Shown: positions 28,489-37,345 of the stretch, one piece after another | Layout: every line of letters starts with the position of its first letter | Numbering within the stretch: position 1 is the stretch's first letter | NCBI GenBank assembly: GCA_004298465.1 | Contig: SCRT01000007.1 | Location: forward strand, 1 to 64,000 | Direction of reading: 5' to 3' | Origin: Nevskiaceae bacterium | GTDB lineage: Bacteria > Pseudomonadota > Gammaproteobacteria > Nevskiales > Nevskiaceae | DNA length: 64,000 nucleotides | Notes under the pieces: model-generated | The model's database searches: none | Told to the model about the DNA's origin: nothing | Seen by the model: only the letters and a program-made list of their open reading frames with translations | Made by a program: the position numbers and the translations under genes

Positions 28489-28897
28489 TGCGCCTGCACT
28501 GCATTACTGGCACGTCTGGGCCGACGCGGACGGCACGAGCCATCAAGAACGCCGCACGCTGCGCAGCTTCGAACGACAGAGCATGGGTGGCGCGGCGCCG
28601 CAATGGAACGCGGTCCAGCCGGAAGCACCCGACAAAGCGATCTTCTGCGTGCTGCCGGCAGGCTGGGTGGGCGAATGGCACGAGAACCCCGCGCCGCAAT
28701 GGATCGTGCCGCTGTCCGGCCGCTGGTTCGTGGAAACGATGGACGGCACGCGCGTGGAAATGGGCGCCGGCGAGTTGTCCTTGGGTGCCGATCAGGGCTG
28801 CATTGTGGATGCCGCCGGCCACAAGGGGCATCGCTCCGGCACCGTCGGCAACGCGCCCGCCGTATTGATGCTGGTGCAGATGGAATACGCGCCGTGA
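28478..28897 (+). CDS. Cupin-domain protein
   Basis: The 139-residue protein has a single cupin barrel: GWVGEWHENPAPQWIVPLSGRWFVETMDG (about residues 62-90) is the first cupin motif, and GELSLGADQGCIVDAAGHKGHRSG carries the histidines of the second. Metal binding is likely; enzymatic role unknown. ATG 28478 overlaps the DoxX stop by 11 bp and its own stop overlaps the SMP-30 GTG, so the proteins are translationally coupled. In this operon a sugar isomerase or sensor role is possible. Confidence 0.85.
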   Translation: MTTDAPALHYWHVWADADGTSHQERRTLRSFERQSMGGAAPQWNAVQPEAPDKAIFCVLPAGWVGEWHENPAPQWIVPLSGRWFVETMDGTRVEMGAGELSLGADQGCIVDAAGHKGHRSGTVGNAPAVLMLVQMEYAP

Positions 28898-29799
28898 ACG
28901 ATTGCGAAATCATCGACCCGCGCTTTCGCCCGCTGGTGCTGGCGAACGCGGCGCTGGAAAAGCTCGCAGAAGGCTTCCGCTGGCTGGAAGGCCCGGTGTG
29001 GTTCGCCGACCAGCAATGCCTGCTGTTCAGCGACATTCCCAACGATCGCATCCTGCGCTGGACGGCCAGCGGCGGCGTGTCCGTGTTCCGCGAGCCGTCG
29101 CGATTCGCGAACGGCCACACGCGCGACCGCGGAGGCCGGCTGGTGGGCTGCCTGCACGGTGGCCGCAGCGTCGTACGCACGGAACTGGACGGGTGCATCA
29201 CAACGCTCGTGGATCGTTGCCGCGGCAAGCGGCTGAATTCCCCGAACGACGTCGTGGTAAAAAGCGACGGCACGATCTGGTTTTCCGACCCGCCCTACGG
29301 CATCCAGACCGACTACGAAGGCGGCAAGCGTGAATCGGAGCTGCCCGCGAACTTGTACCGTTTCGACCCCCGCGACGCGAGCCTGACGGTGCTGGCCGAC
29401 GATATCGTCCAACCCAACGGACTGTGTTTTTCGCCGGACGAAAAGCGCCTGTACGTGACGGAAACCGGCCTGCAATTCGACCCCGCAACGCACCGCGGTA
29501 TCCTTGTCTACGACATCGCGGGCGACGGCCACACGCTGTGCAACCGTTGCGCGTTCTACCAGGCCACACCGGGCAACGCCGACGGTATCCGTTGCGACGA
29601 ATCCGGCAATCTGTGGGCTTCAGCCGGCGACGGTGTGCACTGCATCGCGCCGGACGGCACCTTGCTCGGCAAGATCCACACGCCGTGCCCGGTGTCCAAC
29701 CTGTGTTTCGGCGACCGCCATTACAGCCGTTTGTTCCTGTGCGCCTCGCAGACGCTGTACGCGATCTGGGTCAACTCCCGCGGTGCGCAACGACCATGA
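28894..29799 (+). CDS. SMP-30/gluconolactonase-family lactonase
   Basis: The 301-residue six-bladed beta-propeller shows FRWLEGPVWFADQQCLLFSD (metal glutamate in EGP), NSPNDVVVKSDGTIWFSDPPYG (the Asn/Asp metal ligands), VQPNGLCFSPDEKRLYVTET and GNADGIRCDESGNLWAS. The family hydrolyses aldonolactones such as gluconolactone to the acid. GTG 28894 overlaps the cupin stop by 4 bp (GTGA), and the stop overlaps the VOC start by 3 bp. Placement after a sugar oxidase and before a sugar SDR fits lactone opening. Confidence 0.92.
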   Translation: MNDCEIIDPRFRPLVLANAALEKLAEGFRWLEGPVWFADQQCLLFSDIPNDRILRWTASGGVSVFREPSRFANGHTRDRGGRLVGCLHGGRSVVRTELDGCITTLVDRCRGKRLNSPNDVVVKSDGTIWFSDPPYGIQTDYEGGKRESELPANLYRFDPRDASLTVLADDIVQPNGLCFSPDEKRLYVTETGLQFDPATHRGILVYDIAGDGHTLCNRCAFYQATPGNADGIRCDESGNLWASAGDGVHCIAPDGTLLGKIHTPCPVSNLCFGDRHYSRLFLCASQTLYAIWVNSRGAQRP

Positions 29800-30674
29800 C
29801 GCAGCACGCACAGACTTTGCTGTGGGTCGAACGCAACACGCGCGACCTGAGCCGTGCTGCCGCTTTCTACCACGATGCGCTGGGCTTTCGCATCGAAGCC
29901 GCCCTGCCCGCGCCGTGGCTGCGCGCGCCCGCGTTTCCCGCAACACCCACGCGCTGCGCCATGCTGGCGCTGGGCGCACAACGCATCGTGCTGGCGGAAT
30001 TTCCGCACGCCGCCGCGTACCCGGCAGATACCCGCTGCTGCGATCGGGCGTTCCAGCACTGCGCCATCGTCGTCTCCGACATGGCCGCCGCCCATCGCCG
30101 CGCGCTGCAACACGGTGCGACTGCCATCACCGCCGGCGGCCCACAGCGGCTACCGCCGGCTGCCGGGGCCGTTACGGCATGGAAATTCCGCGACCCGGAC
30201 GGGCACCCGCTGGAGCTGCTGGCCTTTCCTGCCGGCGGCGGCGCGCCACAGTGGCACACAGCCAACGGTTTCACGCTCGGCATCGACCACAGCGCCATCA
30301 GCGTCGGGAATGTCGCACACAGCGTTGCGTTCTACGAAAAACTGGGGCTGCAGGTGGGCCCGCGCAGCGTGAACCACGGCCCTGGACAACAGCGGCTGGA
30401 TGCGCTGGAAAACGTGGAAGTGGACGTCGTCGCGCTGCAGCCTGCCGCGGCAACGCCGCATGTGGAACTGCTTGGCTACCGGCAACCGCATGGCGGTGCC
30501 GCGCCGCCACAGGCATTCACCGCCATTGCAGCCGACCGCTTGATCCTGCGCGTCGATTCCATCGCCGCCGCCCTTGCCGCCCTCGATCCGGCGTACATCG
30601 TCCACCGCAGCGGCGCAGGCCATGCGCTACTGCACGACCCGGACGGTCACGTCGTGGTTCTGACGGAAACCTGA
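29796..30674 (+). CDS. Tandem VOC (glyoxalase/dioxygenase superfamily) protein
   Basis: The 292-residue protein contains two vicinal-oxygen-chelate modules: about residues 8-145 (LLWVERNTRDLSRAAAFYHD ... FRDPDGHPLELLAF) and 165-290 (IDHSAISVGNVAHSVAFYEKLGL ... LLHDPDGHVVVLTE). Each half ends with the DPDGH-x-x-x-L metal-strand pattern. VOC proteins include glyoxalases, epimerases and ring-cleavage enzymes. The substrate cannot be assigned. ATG overlaps the lactonase stop by 4 bp, so it belongs to the same operon. Confidence 0.85.
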   Translation: MTQHAQTLLWVERNTRDLSRAAAFYHDALGFRIEAALPAPWLRAPAFPATPTRCAMLALGAQRIVLAEFPHAAAYPADTRCCDRAFQHCAIVVSDMAAAHRRALQHGATAITAGGPQRLPPAAGAVTAWKFRDPDGHPLELLAFPAGGGAPQWHTANGFTLGIDHSAISVGNVAHSVAFYEKLGLQVGPRSVNHGPGQQRLDALENVEVDVVALQPAAATPHVELLGYRQPHGGAAPPQAFTAIAADRLILRVDSIAAALAALDPAYIVHRSGAGHALLHDPDGHVVVLTET

Positions 30675-30722
30675 ACCCCGCGCAGCCGCCGCCCTCCATA
30701 GACGAACCCACCAGGAGACAAC

Positions 30723-31541
30723 ATGACACCCTCCAACCCCGCACAGCCGCTGACCGGGCAGAACGCGCTTGTCACCGGCGCGAATTCCGGTATCGGCGAA
30801 GGCATCGCCCGCGAACTTGCCGCACAAGGCGCGAATGTCGTCGTGAACTACGTCGTGCAGCCGGAAACCGCACAGAAGATCTGCGCCGAGATCAACGCCG
30901 CGGGCCGCGGCCGTGCCATCGCGATCAAGGCCGATGTCAGCCAGGAAGCGGAAGTACAGGCGATGTTCGCAGACGCCATAAAACAATTCGGCACACTGGA
31001 CATCGTCTGCTCCAACGCCGGCATCCAGCGCGATTCCGACCTGGCGCACATGACATTGCAACAGTGGAACCAGGTGATCGGCGTGAACCTTACCGGCGCG
31101 TTCCTGTGTGCACGCGAAGCGGCGCGGGAGTTCACGCGGCGCGGCATGCGTGACGTGTCCTGCGCGCTCGGCAAGATCATCTTCACGAGCTCGGTGCATC
31201 AGAAGATTCCGTGGGCCGGCCACTGCAACTACGCCACCACCAAGGGCGGCATCATGATGCTGATGCAGTCCGTGGCGCAGGAATTCGCCCCGAAGAAGGT
31301 GCGCGCCAATTCCATCTGTCCCGGCGCCATCGCCACCGCCATCAACCGCAAGGCGTGGGATACGCCACAGGCTGCGGCCGCGCTCGAAACCCTGATTCCC
31401 TACGACCGCATCGGCGCACCGGCCGATATCGGCAAAGTCGCGGCATGGCTGGCGTCGGATGCTTCCGACTACATCACCGGGGCCTCGATCTTCGTCGACG
31501 GCGGCATGACGCTGTTTCCGGGTTTCGCCACCGGCGGCTGA
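30723..31541 (+). CDS. SDR-family glucose 1-dehydrogenase-like oxidoreductase
   Basis: The 272-residue classical SDR has the cofactor motif ALVTGANSGIGEGIARELA, the VCSNAGI strand, the catalytic serine in IIFTSSVHQK and the YATTK catalytic Tyr/Lys. The C-terminal GASIFVDGGMTLFPGF is typical of glucose 1-dehydrogenases, which oxidise glucose to gluconolactone with NAD(P). AGGAG precedes the ATG. It closes the GMC-DoxX-cupin-SMP30-VOC operon, with a 48-bp gap. Exact sugar specificity is open. Confidence 0.9.
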   Translation: MTPSNPAQPLTGQNALVTGANSGIGEGIARELAAQGANVVVNYVVQPETAQKICAEINAAGRGRAIAIKADVSQEAEVQAMFADAIKQFGTLDIVCSNAGIQRDSDLAHMTLQQWNQVIGVNLTGAFLCAREAAREFTRRGMRDVSCALGKIIFTSSVHQKIPWAGHCNYATTKGGIMMLMQSVAQEFAPKKVRANSICPGAIATAINRKAWDTPQAAAALETLIPYDRIGAPADIGKVAAWLASDASDYITGASIFVDGGMTLFPGFATGG

Positions 31542-31568
31542 AAGCTCGCCGGCCCATCAACCCCCGCG

Positions 31569-32414
31569 TCAACCTGCAGGGCCCGGCGGCACAGTCAGCG
31601 CGGCGCGCAGGCTGCGCAGCGCGCGCTTCACGGCCATTTCGTTGTCTGGCCCGATGCGGACCATGATCTTCTGCCCGCAGGACAAGACCTGCAGATCCGG
31701 GTCTGCAAAACGGTAGAGCACCTTCGGCTGCACGAGCCGGATCGGGCCATGGATATCCGGCGCGGCAAGCAGGTGATCGATCACCTGCAGGGCGCGGGTA
31801 CGGAAGGAACGGCCCGGAAAGCCGAGGTCGTGATAGGCCTGATCGAACAACGGCGAATAATGGAAATACACGGCCGCGACAGCCTGCATGTCCAACCCCT
31901 GCAGCGCCGCCACCCACGGTTGGTAACGCGCACTATTGGCCGGGCTCAGCTCCAGCGTATCGCCGCTGCCGCTGACAATCGGGCGCCCCGGCACGGCCGG
32001 CGCGGCGCGCAACCGCAGCGGCGTAGGCACGGCACGATCGAGGTTGTCCACCGTCACGACGATGCGCCGGATGATCCGCGTCATCACCAGCCGCTCCAGA
32101 ACGGCCGGCCCGCCCCGCAGCCCGCTCAGCGCCCCGGTAATGCCTGCGTCGCTGGCATCGAGTGCCGGCAACGGCTCACCTGCTGTCGGCGCGGGCGCCT
32201 CGGCAGGCGAGGTTTCAGGTGCCGGGGCAGACTGCTCGCCGGCAGCCGCACCAGTGTCCGGGGATGCTTCAACGCCGCCCTGCGGCGGCACCGGCACGGC
32301 TGCCGTGGAATAGGGCACGCTGCGTTCGCCCTGGAAGGCGAAGAACAGGCCCGCCAGTGCCGCGAGCACGGCCACAACGACAGCTACCGGTCCGATCCAT
32401 TTGCGTTTTTTCAC
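31569..32414 (-). CDS. DUF3014-domain membrane-anchored protein
   Basis: The 281-residue protein starts with GTG at 32414 (VKKRKWIGPVAVVV), preceded by GGAG. It has one N-terminal membrane helix (about residues 5-25), a Pro/Ala/Glu linker (about 30-90) and a C-terminal DUF3014 domain. That domain includes IRRIVVTVDNLDRAVPTPLRL, YFHYSPLFDQAYHDLGFPGR and YRFADPDLQVLSCGQKIMVR. The family is widespread in gamma- and betaproteobacteria and has no known function. It probably faces the periplasm. It is convergent with the SDR gene and divergent from the Rieske gene. Confidence 0.85.
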   Translation of the reverse strand: MKKRKWIGPVAVVVAVLAALAGLFFAFQGERSVPYSTAAVPVPPQGGVEASPDTGAAAGEQSAPAPETSPAEAPAPTAGEPLPALDASDAGITGALSGLRGGPAVLERLVMTRIIRRIVVTVDNLDRAVPTPLRLRAAPAVPGRPIVSGSGDTLELSPANSARYQPWVAALQGLDMQAVAAVYFHYSPLFDQAYHDLGFPGRSFRTRALQVIDHLLAAPDIHGPIRLVQPKVLYRFADPDLQVLSCGQKIMVRIGPDNEMAVKRALRSLRAALTVPPGPAG

Positions 32415-32609
32415 CGCTATCACTCCGCAGAAAAGCGCCGCTGCAGCATAACGCAGCAGAATCCCGGTGTTCATCCCGGCATCGGAATCCACGCGCCGCA
32501 AGACCACGGACTTTCGATGCGAGTACGCTTGCCCCTCCTTTCGCGTCAGCGCCCCACCGCTTCCCGGGACCGTTTGCTGGTGCGTCCACCGCAAACCCAA
32601 GGTCCCCCC

Positions 32610-33692
32610 ATGACCCCTGCCACACTCGCCAGCCTTCACCCTACCCCGTCACAGCCGCAGGACCTGCGCAGCACCGGGCTCGACCCGGACTTCTGGTATC
32701 CGCTGGCACGCAGTCGCGACATCCGCCCCGGCAAAGCGCTTGGCGTCACGTTCGCCGGCGAACCCATCGTGCTGGTGCGTCCGCAGAACGGCGCGCTGTT
32801 CGCGCTGGAAGACCGCTGCGCGCACCGGCAAGTGCCGCTGCACCTCGGCGTGGTACGTGGCGACCGCGTGCAGTGCGGCTACCATTGCTGGACGTTCAAC
32901 CGCGAAGGGAAATGCGTGAACGTCCCCTACCTGGACGGCGGCAAGACCCTGCCCAACGGCGTGCGCAGCTACCCGGTGCGCGAAGCCTACGGCCTGGCCT
33001 TCGTGTTCCCCGGCGAGCGCGCCAAGGCCGACAGCGTGCCGTTTCCCGATGTCCCCACCTTCGCCAACCCCGCCTACAAGACACGCACCCTCGACCGTCG
33101 CATCAACTGCCACTATTCCTACATGCACGAAAACCTGATGGACATGAACCATCAGTTCCTGCACCGCAGCCTGATGGGCAACATCCGCACCACGTTGCTG
33201 GACATCCGCGAAGGCGAGGACTGGGTCGAGGCCGACTACACGTTCACACGTGCCGGCGGGAAACAGCCCTGGGGCGAGCGCTTCATGATCAACCGCAAAC
33301 GCGAACCGGATCACGGGAAGGGTGAAATCGACAAGATGACGATCCGCACCGGCTACCCGTATCAAACGCTGAAGTTCTGGACCGCCGGCAGCACGGAGCC
33401 AGCGCTGGACCTGTGGAACGTCTACATGCCCGTCGACCGCGCCCAGCGCATCAACCAGACCTACGGCCTGATGATGATCCGCAAACCCGGCATCCCCGGC
33501 GCCATCCACCTGCTGTGGCCGTTCATCGTGTGGTTCACGGACCATATCTTCGGCCAGGACACGGACATCGTGGAAGCCGAACAGCGTGCCTACAATGAAC
33601 AGGGCGGCGACTGGAACAACGAGATCTTTCCCATCATCCAGCGGCTCAAGGCGCTGCTCACCCGGCGCGGCGTAGCGCCCGACGCGGGTTAA
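32610..33692 (+). CDS. Rieske-type aromatic-ring-hydroxylating oxygenase, large-subunit type
   Basis: The 360-residue protein has the Rieske 2Fe-2S site CAHRQVPLHLG ... CGYHCW (CxH and CxxH, about residues 69-93). The catalytic-domain segment YMHENLMDMNHQFLHRSLMG supplies the Asp/His residues expected to bind mononuclear iron. It resembles single-component-type oxygenases such as vanillate demethylase and related enzymes, but the substrate is unknown and no ferredoxin reductase lies beside it. ATG 32610 was chosen because the conserved LDPDFWYPLARS follows soon after; the longer frame to 31749 overlaps DUF3014 and was rejected. Confidence 0.9.
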   Translation: MTPATLASLHPTPSQPQDLRSTGLDPDFWYPLARSRDIRPGKALGVTFAGEPIVLVRPQNGALFALEDRCAHRQVPLHLGVVRGDRVQCGYHCWTFNREGKCVNVPYLDGGKTLPNGVRSYPVREAYGLAFVFPGERAKADSVPFPDVPTFANPAYKTRTLDRRINCHYSYMHENLMDMNHQFLHRSLMGNIRTTLLDIREGEDWVEADYTFTRAGGKQPWGERFMINRKREPDHGKGEIDKMTIRTGYPYQTLKFWTAGSTEPALDLWNVYMPVDRAQRINQTYGLMMIRKPGIPGAIHLLWPFIVWFTDHIFGQDTDIVEAEQRAYNEQGGDWNNEIFPIIQRLKALLTRRGVAPDAG

Positions 33693-33775
33693 GGCAAAGC
33701 ACGGCGCTGGCTGCCGGGTTCCTGCCACGCTGCATCCAGCCTGCGGGGCCACGAGCAAGACTCGTGCCGTACCGG

Positions 33776-33836
33776 CAACCACCCCGTCCGGCTTCGCCGT
33801 CCACCCCTCCACGGAAGGGGAATCTACTGTGCCGAA
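33776..33836. repeat. Dispersed short repeat (CACCCCTCCACGGAAGGGG type), copy 1
   Basis: A roughly 60-bp element beginning CAACCACCCCGTCC and ending near GTGCCGAAG recurs in diverged form at 59511-59567. It includes a small stem, CCCCTCC with GGAAGGGG. It is intergenic in both places and its nature is unknown. Confidence 0.55.
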
Positions 33837-33893
33837 GCCAACGTTCGCTGCAGCACGTTATGCTCCAAGCTGGCATGCGAAGGAGCATTTGCG

Positions 33894-34892
33894 ATGAACT
33901 CGGCCGAAAGCTTCTGCGAACAGATCGGCCTGGAGATTCCCGTTGTCCAGGCGGGCATGGGCGGTGGCGTGACGACGGGCGAACTGGTCGGCGCCGTATC
34001 GGCTGCAGGCGGGCTGGGCACGGTGGGCATCATGGGCGACCACGCCTTCAACGCGACTCTTGGCAAAGCGCGCCGCATCGCCGGGCCGAAGCGGCCGATC
34101 GCGGCCAACCTGCTGGTGCCCTTCGTGCACCAAAGCCATATCGACATTTGCGCCGAGCAGCACGTGAGTGTCGTGACGTTGTTGGGGGTCGGCGCTGAAC
34201 GCTGGATTCACGCCCTGCACGCGCGCGGCATCCCGGTGCACATCACCGTGGGCGATGCGGAACAGGCGCAGCGTGCCATTGCGGCGGGTGCAGATGGGCT
34301 GGTGGCGCAGGGCATCGAGGCCGGCGGGCACCACATGGCGGTGAAGCCGCTGGCGCAGGCTTTGCCGGAAATCCTTGATGTTGCAGCCGGGCGCCCGGTG
34401 CTGGCGGCCGGCGGCGTGGCCGATGCTGAGGACGTCCGGCGCCTGCTGGCCGCTGGTGCGATGGCGGCGATTGCCGGCACGCGCTTTCTGCTGACGGATG
34501 AATCCGGCGCCCATCCGGAATATCAGCGCCGCGTGCTGGAAGCGAAGCAGACATTGCGCACCCAGTTGTTCAGCTTCGGCTGGCCGCTGCCGCACCGCGT
34601 GATCCCGAACGCGGCGACCGAACGCTGGTGCGGCAGGGATGGCACGGCGCCGGCGTGGATCCGCAGCATCGGCCGTGTAGCGTCCCCCGTCAGCCGCGTG
34701 ATTCCGCTCAGTGCGCTCGGCACGGTGGCCAAGCTGCAGCGTGTCAACCTCGGGCTGTTCACCGCCACCCTACCTTTGCGTTCCATGCCCGCAGAATTTG
34801 CCGACCGCACGGCGCTGTACGCCGGCGAAACCTTGCACCGCCTGCGCGACATCATTCCGGCTGCGGAAGCAGTGGCACGCCTCGCGCCTTGA
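33894..34892 (+). CDS. NAD(P)H-dependent flavin oxidoreductase, nitronate monooxygenase-like
   Basis: The 332-residue FMN TIM barrel shows IPVVQAGMGGGVTTGELVGA, AAGGLGTVGI, QGIEAGGHHM (the family histidine) and PVLAAGGVADAEDVRRLLAAGAM. This is the nitronate monooxygenase / 2-nitropropane dioxygenase-like family, which also includes enoyl-ACP reductases of the FabK type. The short N-terminus and the GGHH motif favour nitronate monooxygenase-like proteins. It stands alone between repeat-containing gaps. Confidence 0.85.
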   Translation: MNSAESFCEQIGLEIPVVQAGMGGGVTTGELVGAVSAAGGLGTVGIMGDHAFNATLGKARRIAGPKRPIAANLLVPFVHQSHIDICAEQHVSVVTLLGVGAERWIHALHARGIPVHITVGDAEQAQRAIAAGADGLVAQGIEAGGHHMAVKPLAQALPEILDVAAGRPVLAAGGVADAEDVRRLLAAGAMAAIAGTRFLLTDESGAHPEYQRRVLEAKQTLRTQLFSFGWPLPHRVIPNAATERWCGRDGTAPAWIRSIGRVASPVSRVIPLSALGTVAKLQRVNLGLFTATLPLRSMPAEFADRTALYAGETLHRLRDIIPAAEAVARLAP

Positions 34893-34902
34893 GCCGTAGC
34901 CT

Positions 34903-34968
34903 TGTCGCGTGCAAGCACGCTCCCACCACAACTAGACATCCCGTAGGAACGTGCCTGCACGCGACCCG
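34903..34968. repeat. REPIN-like inverted REP pair
   Basis: GTCGCGTGCAAGCACGCTCC (34904 onward) faces GTAGGAACGTGCCTGCACGC (34943 onward). It is a diverged member of the same family as at 1.9, 3.0, 4.2 and 13.8 kb, and lies between the flavin oxidoreductase gene and pstS. Confidence 0.7.
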
Positions 34969-35094
34969 TCCTCCGTTTCAGTCTGGCTGTCGCCTGTGGG
35001 CGACGAACAGGTCGCGGAAACGCCCGTCATCATTTCGCCGCTTTTCCGCTTCCCTCTGGAACGCCTCGAGCCCAGCACCTGCCGGTCAGCCCGG

Positions 35095-35112
35095 TTGTCA
35101 TCGTTTCGTAAT
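35095..35112 (+). promoter_or_regulatory. Candidate Pho box upstream of pstS
   Basis: TTGTCATCGTTTCGTAAT matches the two 7-base PhoB half-sites (CTGTCAT, 4-bp spacer, CTGTCAT) at 6 of 7 and 4 of 7 positions. It lies 77 bp before the pstS start, within the A/T-richer part of the upstream region. PhoB control of pst operons is well established in gammaproteobacteria; this particular site is inferred. Confidence 0.45.
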
Positions 35113-35188
35113 AAAAGCTACGCATTGACGCAATGTGTGCGCCGCACCATGTGCGGGTCGTCAATCACCCTGGCATGGAGAAGTAAGG

Positions 35189-36217
35189 ATGTTGATCCAT
35201 TACCCACACAAGTTGCGTACGTTGGCAATCGCGGCGGCTTGCGCGTTCGGCATCGGCAGCGCTCACGCTGCCGACATTACCGGCGCCGGTTCCAGCTTTG
35301 TCTACCCGGTCATTTCCAAATGGGCGGCAAATTACGCCGAGAGCTCCGGCAACCGCGTGAATTACCAGTCCATCGGCTCCGGCGGCGGCATTGCGCAGAT
35401 CAAGGCCGGCACCGTGGACTTTGGCGCTTCCGACGCACCGCTGGACGAAGCCACGCTGAAGAAATTCGGCCTCGGCCAGTTCCCGATCGTGATCGGGGGC
35501 ATCGTGCCGGCGTTCAACGTGCCAGGAATCGAGCCCGGCAAGCTGGTGCTGGACGGCCCGACGCTGGCGAACATCTTCCTGGGCAAGATCAAGCACTGGA
35601 ACGACCCCGCCATCGTGGCGCTGAACCCCGGCCTGAAGCTGCCCGGCAAGAAGATCACCGTGGTGCACCGCTCCGACGGCTCAGGCACCAGCTTCAACTT
35701 CACGAACTATCTGTCCAAGACAAGCCCTGACTGGAAGTCCAAGGTTGGCGAAGGCACGGCCGTCAAATGGCCGGTGGGCATCGGCGGCAAGGGTAATGAA
35801 GGTGTTGCGGCCTACATCAAGCAGTTGGGCTATTCGATCGGCTACGTGGAATATGCCTATGCGGTGCAGAACAAGCTGGGTTATACGCGGCTGAAGAACG
35901 CAGCCGGCAACGTGGTGGCGCCCGAGGCGGCCACGTTCCAGGCTGCGGCCGCCACGGCCGACTGGGCCCATGCCCAGGACTTCAACCTGATCATGACGAA
36001 CGCGTCGGGTGAAAAAGCGTGGCCGATCACCGCCACGACCTGGAGCATTCTCTACAAGCAGCCGAAGAATGCCGAACACACCAAGGTCACGTTCGACTTC
36101 TTCCGCTACGCCTACACCCAGGGCAAGGATGCGGCAACCAAGCTCGACTACGTGCCGCTGCCCGATACGCTGGTGCAGAAGATCGAAACCTACTGGAAAG
36201 ACGATTTCAAGCAGTAA
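35189..36217 (+). CDS. pstS: Phosphate ABC transporter, periplasmic phosphate-binding protein
   Basis: The 342-residue protein has a Sec signal peptide (about residues 1-27, cut after GSAHA) and the PstS core: DITGAGSSFVYPVISKWA, the phosphate-binding SIGSGGGIAQIKAG with VDFGASDAPL, and VVHRSDGSGTSFNFTNYLS. The start ATG at 35189 follows GGAG/AAGG. It is the first gene of pstSCAB-phoU. A strong hairpin directly downstream separates it from pstC and probably keeps PstS in excess. Confidence 0.97.
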   Translation: MLIHYPHKLRTLAIAAACAFGIGSAHAADITGAGSSFVYPVISKWAANYAESSGNRVNYQSIGSGGGIAQIKAGTVDFGASDAPLDEATLKKFGLGQFPIVIGGIVPAFNVPGIEPGKLVLDGPTLANIFLGKIKHWNDPAIVALNPGLKLPGKKITVVHRSDGSGTSFNFTNYLSKTSPDWKSKVGEGTAVKWPVGIGGKGNEGVAAYIKQLGYSIGYVEYAYAVQNKLGYTRLKNAAGNVVAPEAATFQAAAATADWAHAQDFNLIMTNASGEKAWPITATTWSILYKQPKNAEHTKVTFDFFRYAYTQGKDAATKLDYVPLPDTLVQKIETYWKDDFKQ

Positions 36218-36254
36218 ACTATTGACCATCGCCACTTGCAGCGCTGGCATGCGC

Positions 36255-36292
36255 ACGGCGGCACGGGGCATCACAACGCCCCGTGCCGCCGT
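36255..36292 (+). terminator. Strong intercistronic hairpin between pstS and pstC
   Basis: ACGGCGGCACGGGGC pairs perfectly with GCCCCGTGCCGCCGT, a 15-bp stem with an 8-base loop. No long T-run follows, so it may act as a partial terminator or protect the pstS 3' end, as is common after binding-protein genes of ABC operons. Confidence 0.65.
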
Positions 36293-36358
36293 GTCGTGTT
36301 ACCGCGCCGCTCTGCGTGCTGACGTTTTGAACCCCTAATCCATCGACCGTTTCTGTCA

Positions 36359-37345
36359 ATGCCATTGAACCCTGCCCTTGACCCGCCGGCCACGCCGCCG
36401 AGCAGCTCCGCGCCGCACCAGCGCGCCGACGCGCGCCACGACGCGTGGTTCCGCTATCTGGTGCGCGCCTGCGCGCTGCTGGTGCTGGCGGCGCTCGTAG
36501 GCGCCATGTTGTCCACGCTGTGGGGCGGGCGCGAAGTGCTGTTCGGTGACGGGCTCCACTTCCTGACCAGCAGCGACTGGGACCCGGTCAACAACATCTA
36601 CGGCGCGTGGGCGCCGATCTACGGCACGCTGGTGACTTCCCTCATCGCACTGCTGCTGGCGGTGCCGGCGAGTTTCGGCATCGCCCTGTTCCTTACCGAA
36701 ATCGCGCCGCCGTGGCTGCGCGGCCCCGTCAGTACCGCCATCGAGCTGCTGGCCAGCATCCCGTCGATCATCTACGGCATGTGGGGCTTGTTCGTGTTCG
36801 TGCCGTTCATGGCGAGCATCGAGCCGGCGCTGAGCGCCACGCTGGGCCGGATTCCGGTGGTCGGCGCGCTGTTCGACGGCCCGCCGCTGGGGCTGGGCCT
36901 GCTGACCGCCGGCATCGTGCTGTCGATCATGATCCTGCCCTTCATATCTTCAGTCATGCGCGAAGTGTTCCAGACCGTGCCGGCGCGCCTGAAGGAATCG
37001 GCCTACGCGCTCGGCTCCACCACCTGGGAAGTGGTGTGGCACATTGTGCTGCCGTACACGCGCACCGCGGTCATCGGCGGCATCTTCCTGGGCCTGGGGC
37101 GGGCGCTGGGTGAAACCATGGCCGTCACCTTCGTGCTCGGCAGCTCCTATGACCTGACCACTTCGCTGCTCATGCCCGGCACCACCATTTCATCGTCCAT
37201 CGCCAACGAATTCAACGAGGCCGTGGGCCTGCACCGCTCGGCGCTCATCGCGCTCGGCTTCCTGCTGTTCGTGGTGACGTTCATCGTGCTGCTGATCGCG
37301 CGGCTCATGCTGCGCCGGCTGGCGCTGCGCGAGGGCCGGTCATGA
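36359..37345 (+). CDS. pstC: Phosphate ABC transporter permease PstC
   Basis: The 328-residue membrane protein has about six helices, starting near residues 35-55 (LVRACALLVLAALVGAML). It carries the permease EAA-type loop REVFQTVPARLKESAYALGSTTWE, followed by GGIFLGLGRALGETMAVTFVLG. An N-terminal hydrophilic stretch rich in Pro precedes the first helix. The stop overlaps the pstA start by 4 bp. Confidence 0.96.
   Translation: MPLNPALDPPATPPSSSAPHQRADARHDAWFRYLVRACALLVLAALVGAMLSTLWGGREVLFGDGLHFLTSSDWDPVNNIYGAWAPIYGTLVTSLIALLLAVPASFGIALFLTEIAPPWLRGPVSTAIELLASIPSIIYGMWGLFVFVPFMASIEPALSATLGRIPVVGALFDGPPLGLGLLTAGIVLSIMILPFISSVMREVFQTVPARLKESAYALGSTTWEVVWHIVLPYTRTAVIGGIFLGLGRALGETMAVTFVLGSSYDLTTSLLMPGTTISSSIANEFNEAVGLHRSALIALGFLLFVVTFIVLLIARLMLRRLALREGRS

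Noticed and set aside
28603-28893. N-terminal extension of the SMP-30 protein to 28603
   Set aside because: This part overlaps the cupin gene in another frame; the GTG at 28894 overlaps the cupin stop and places the family start correctly.
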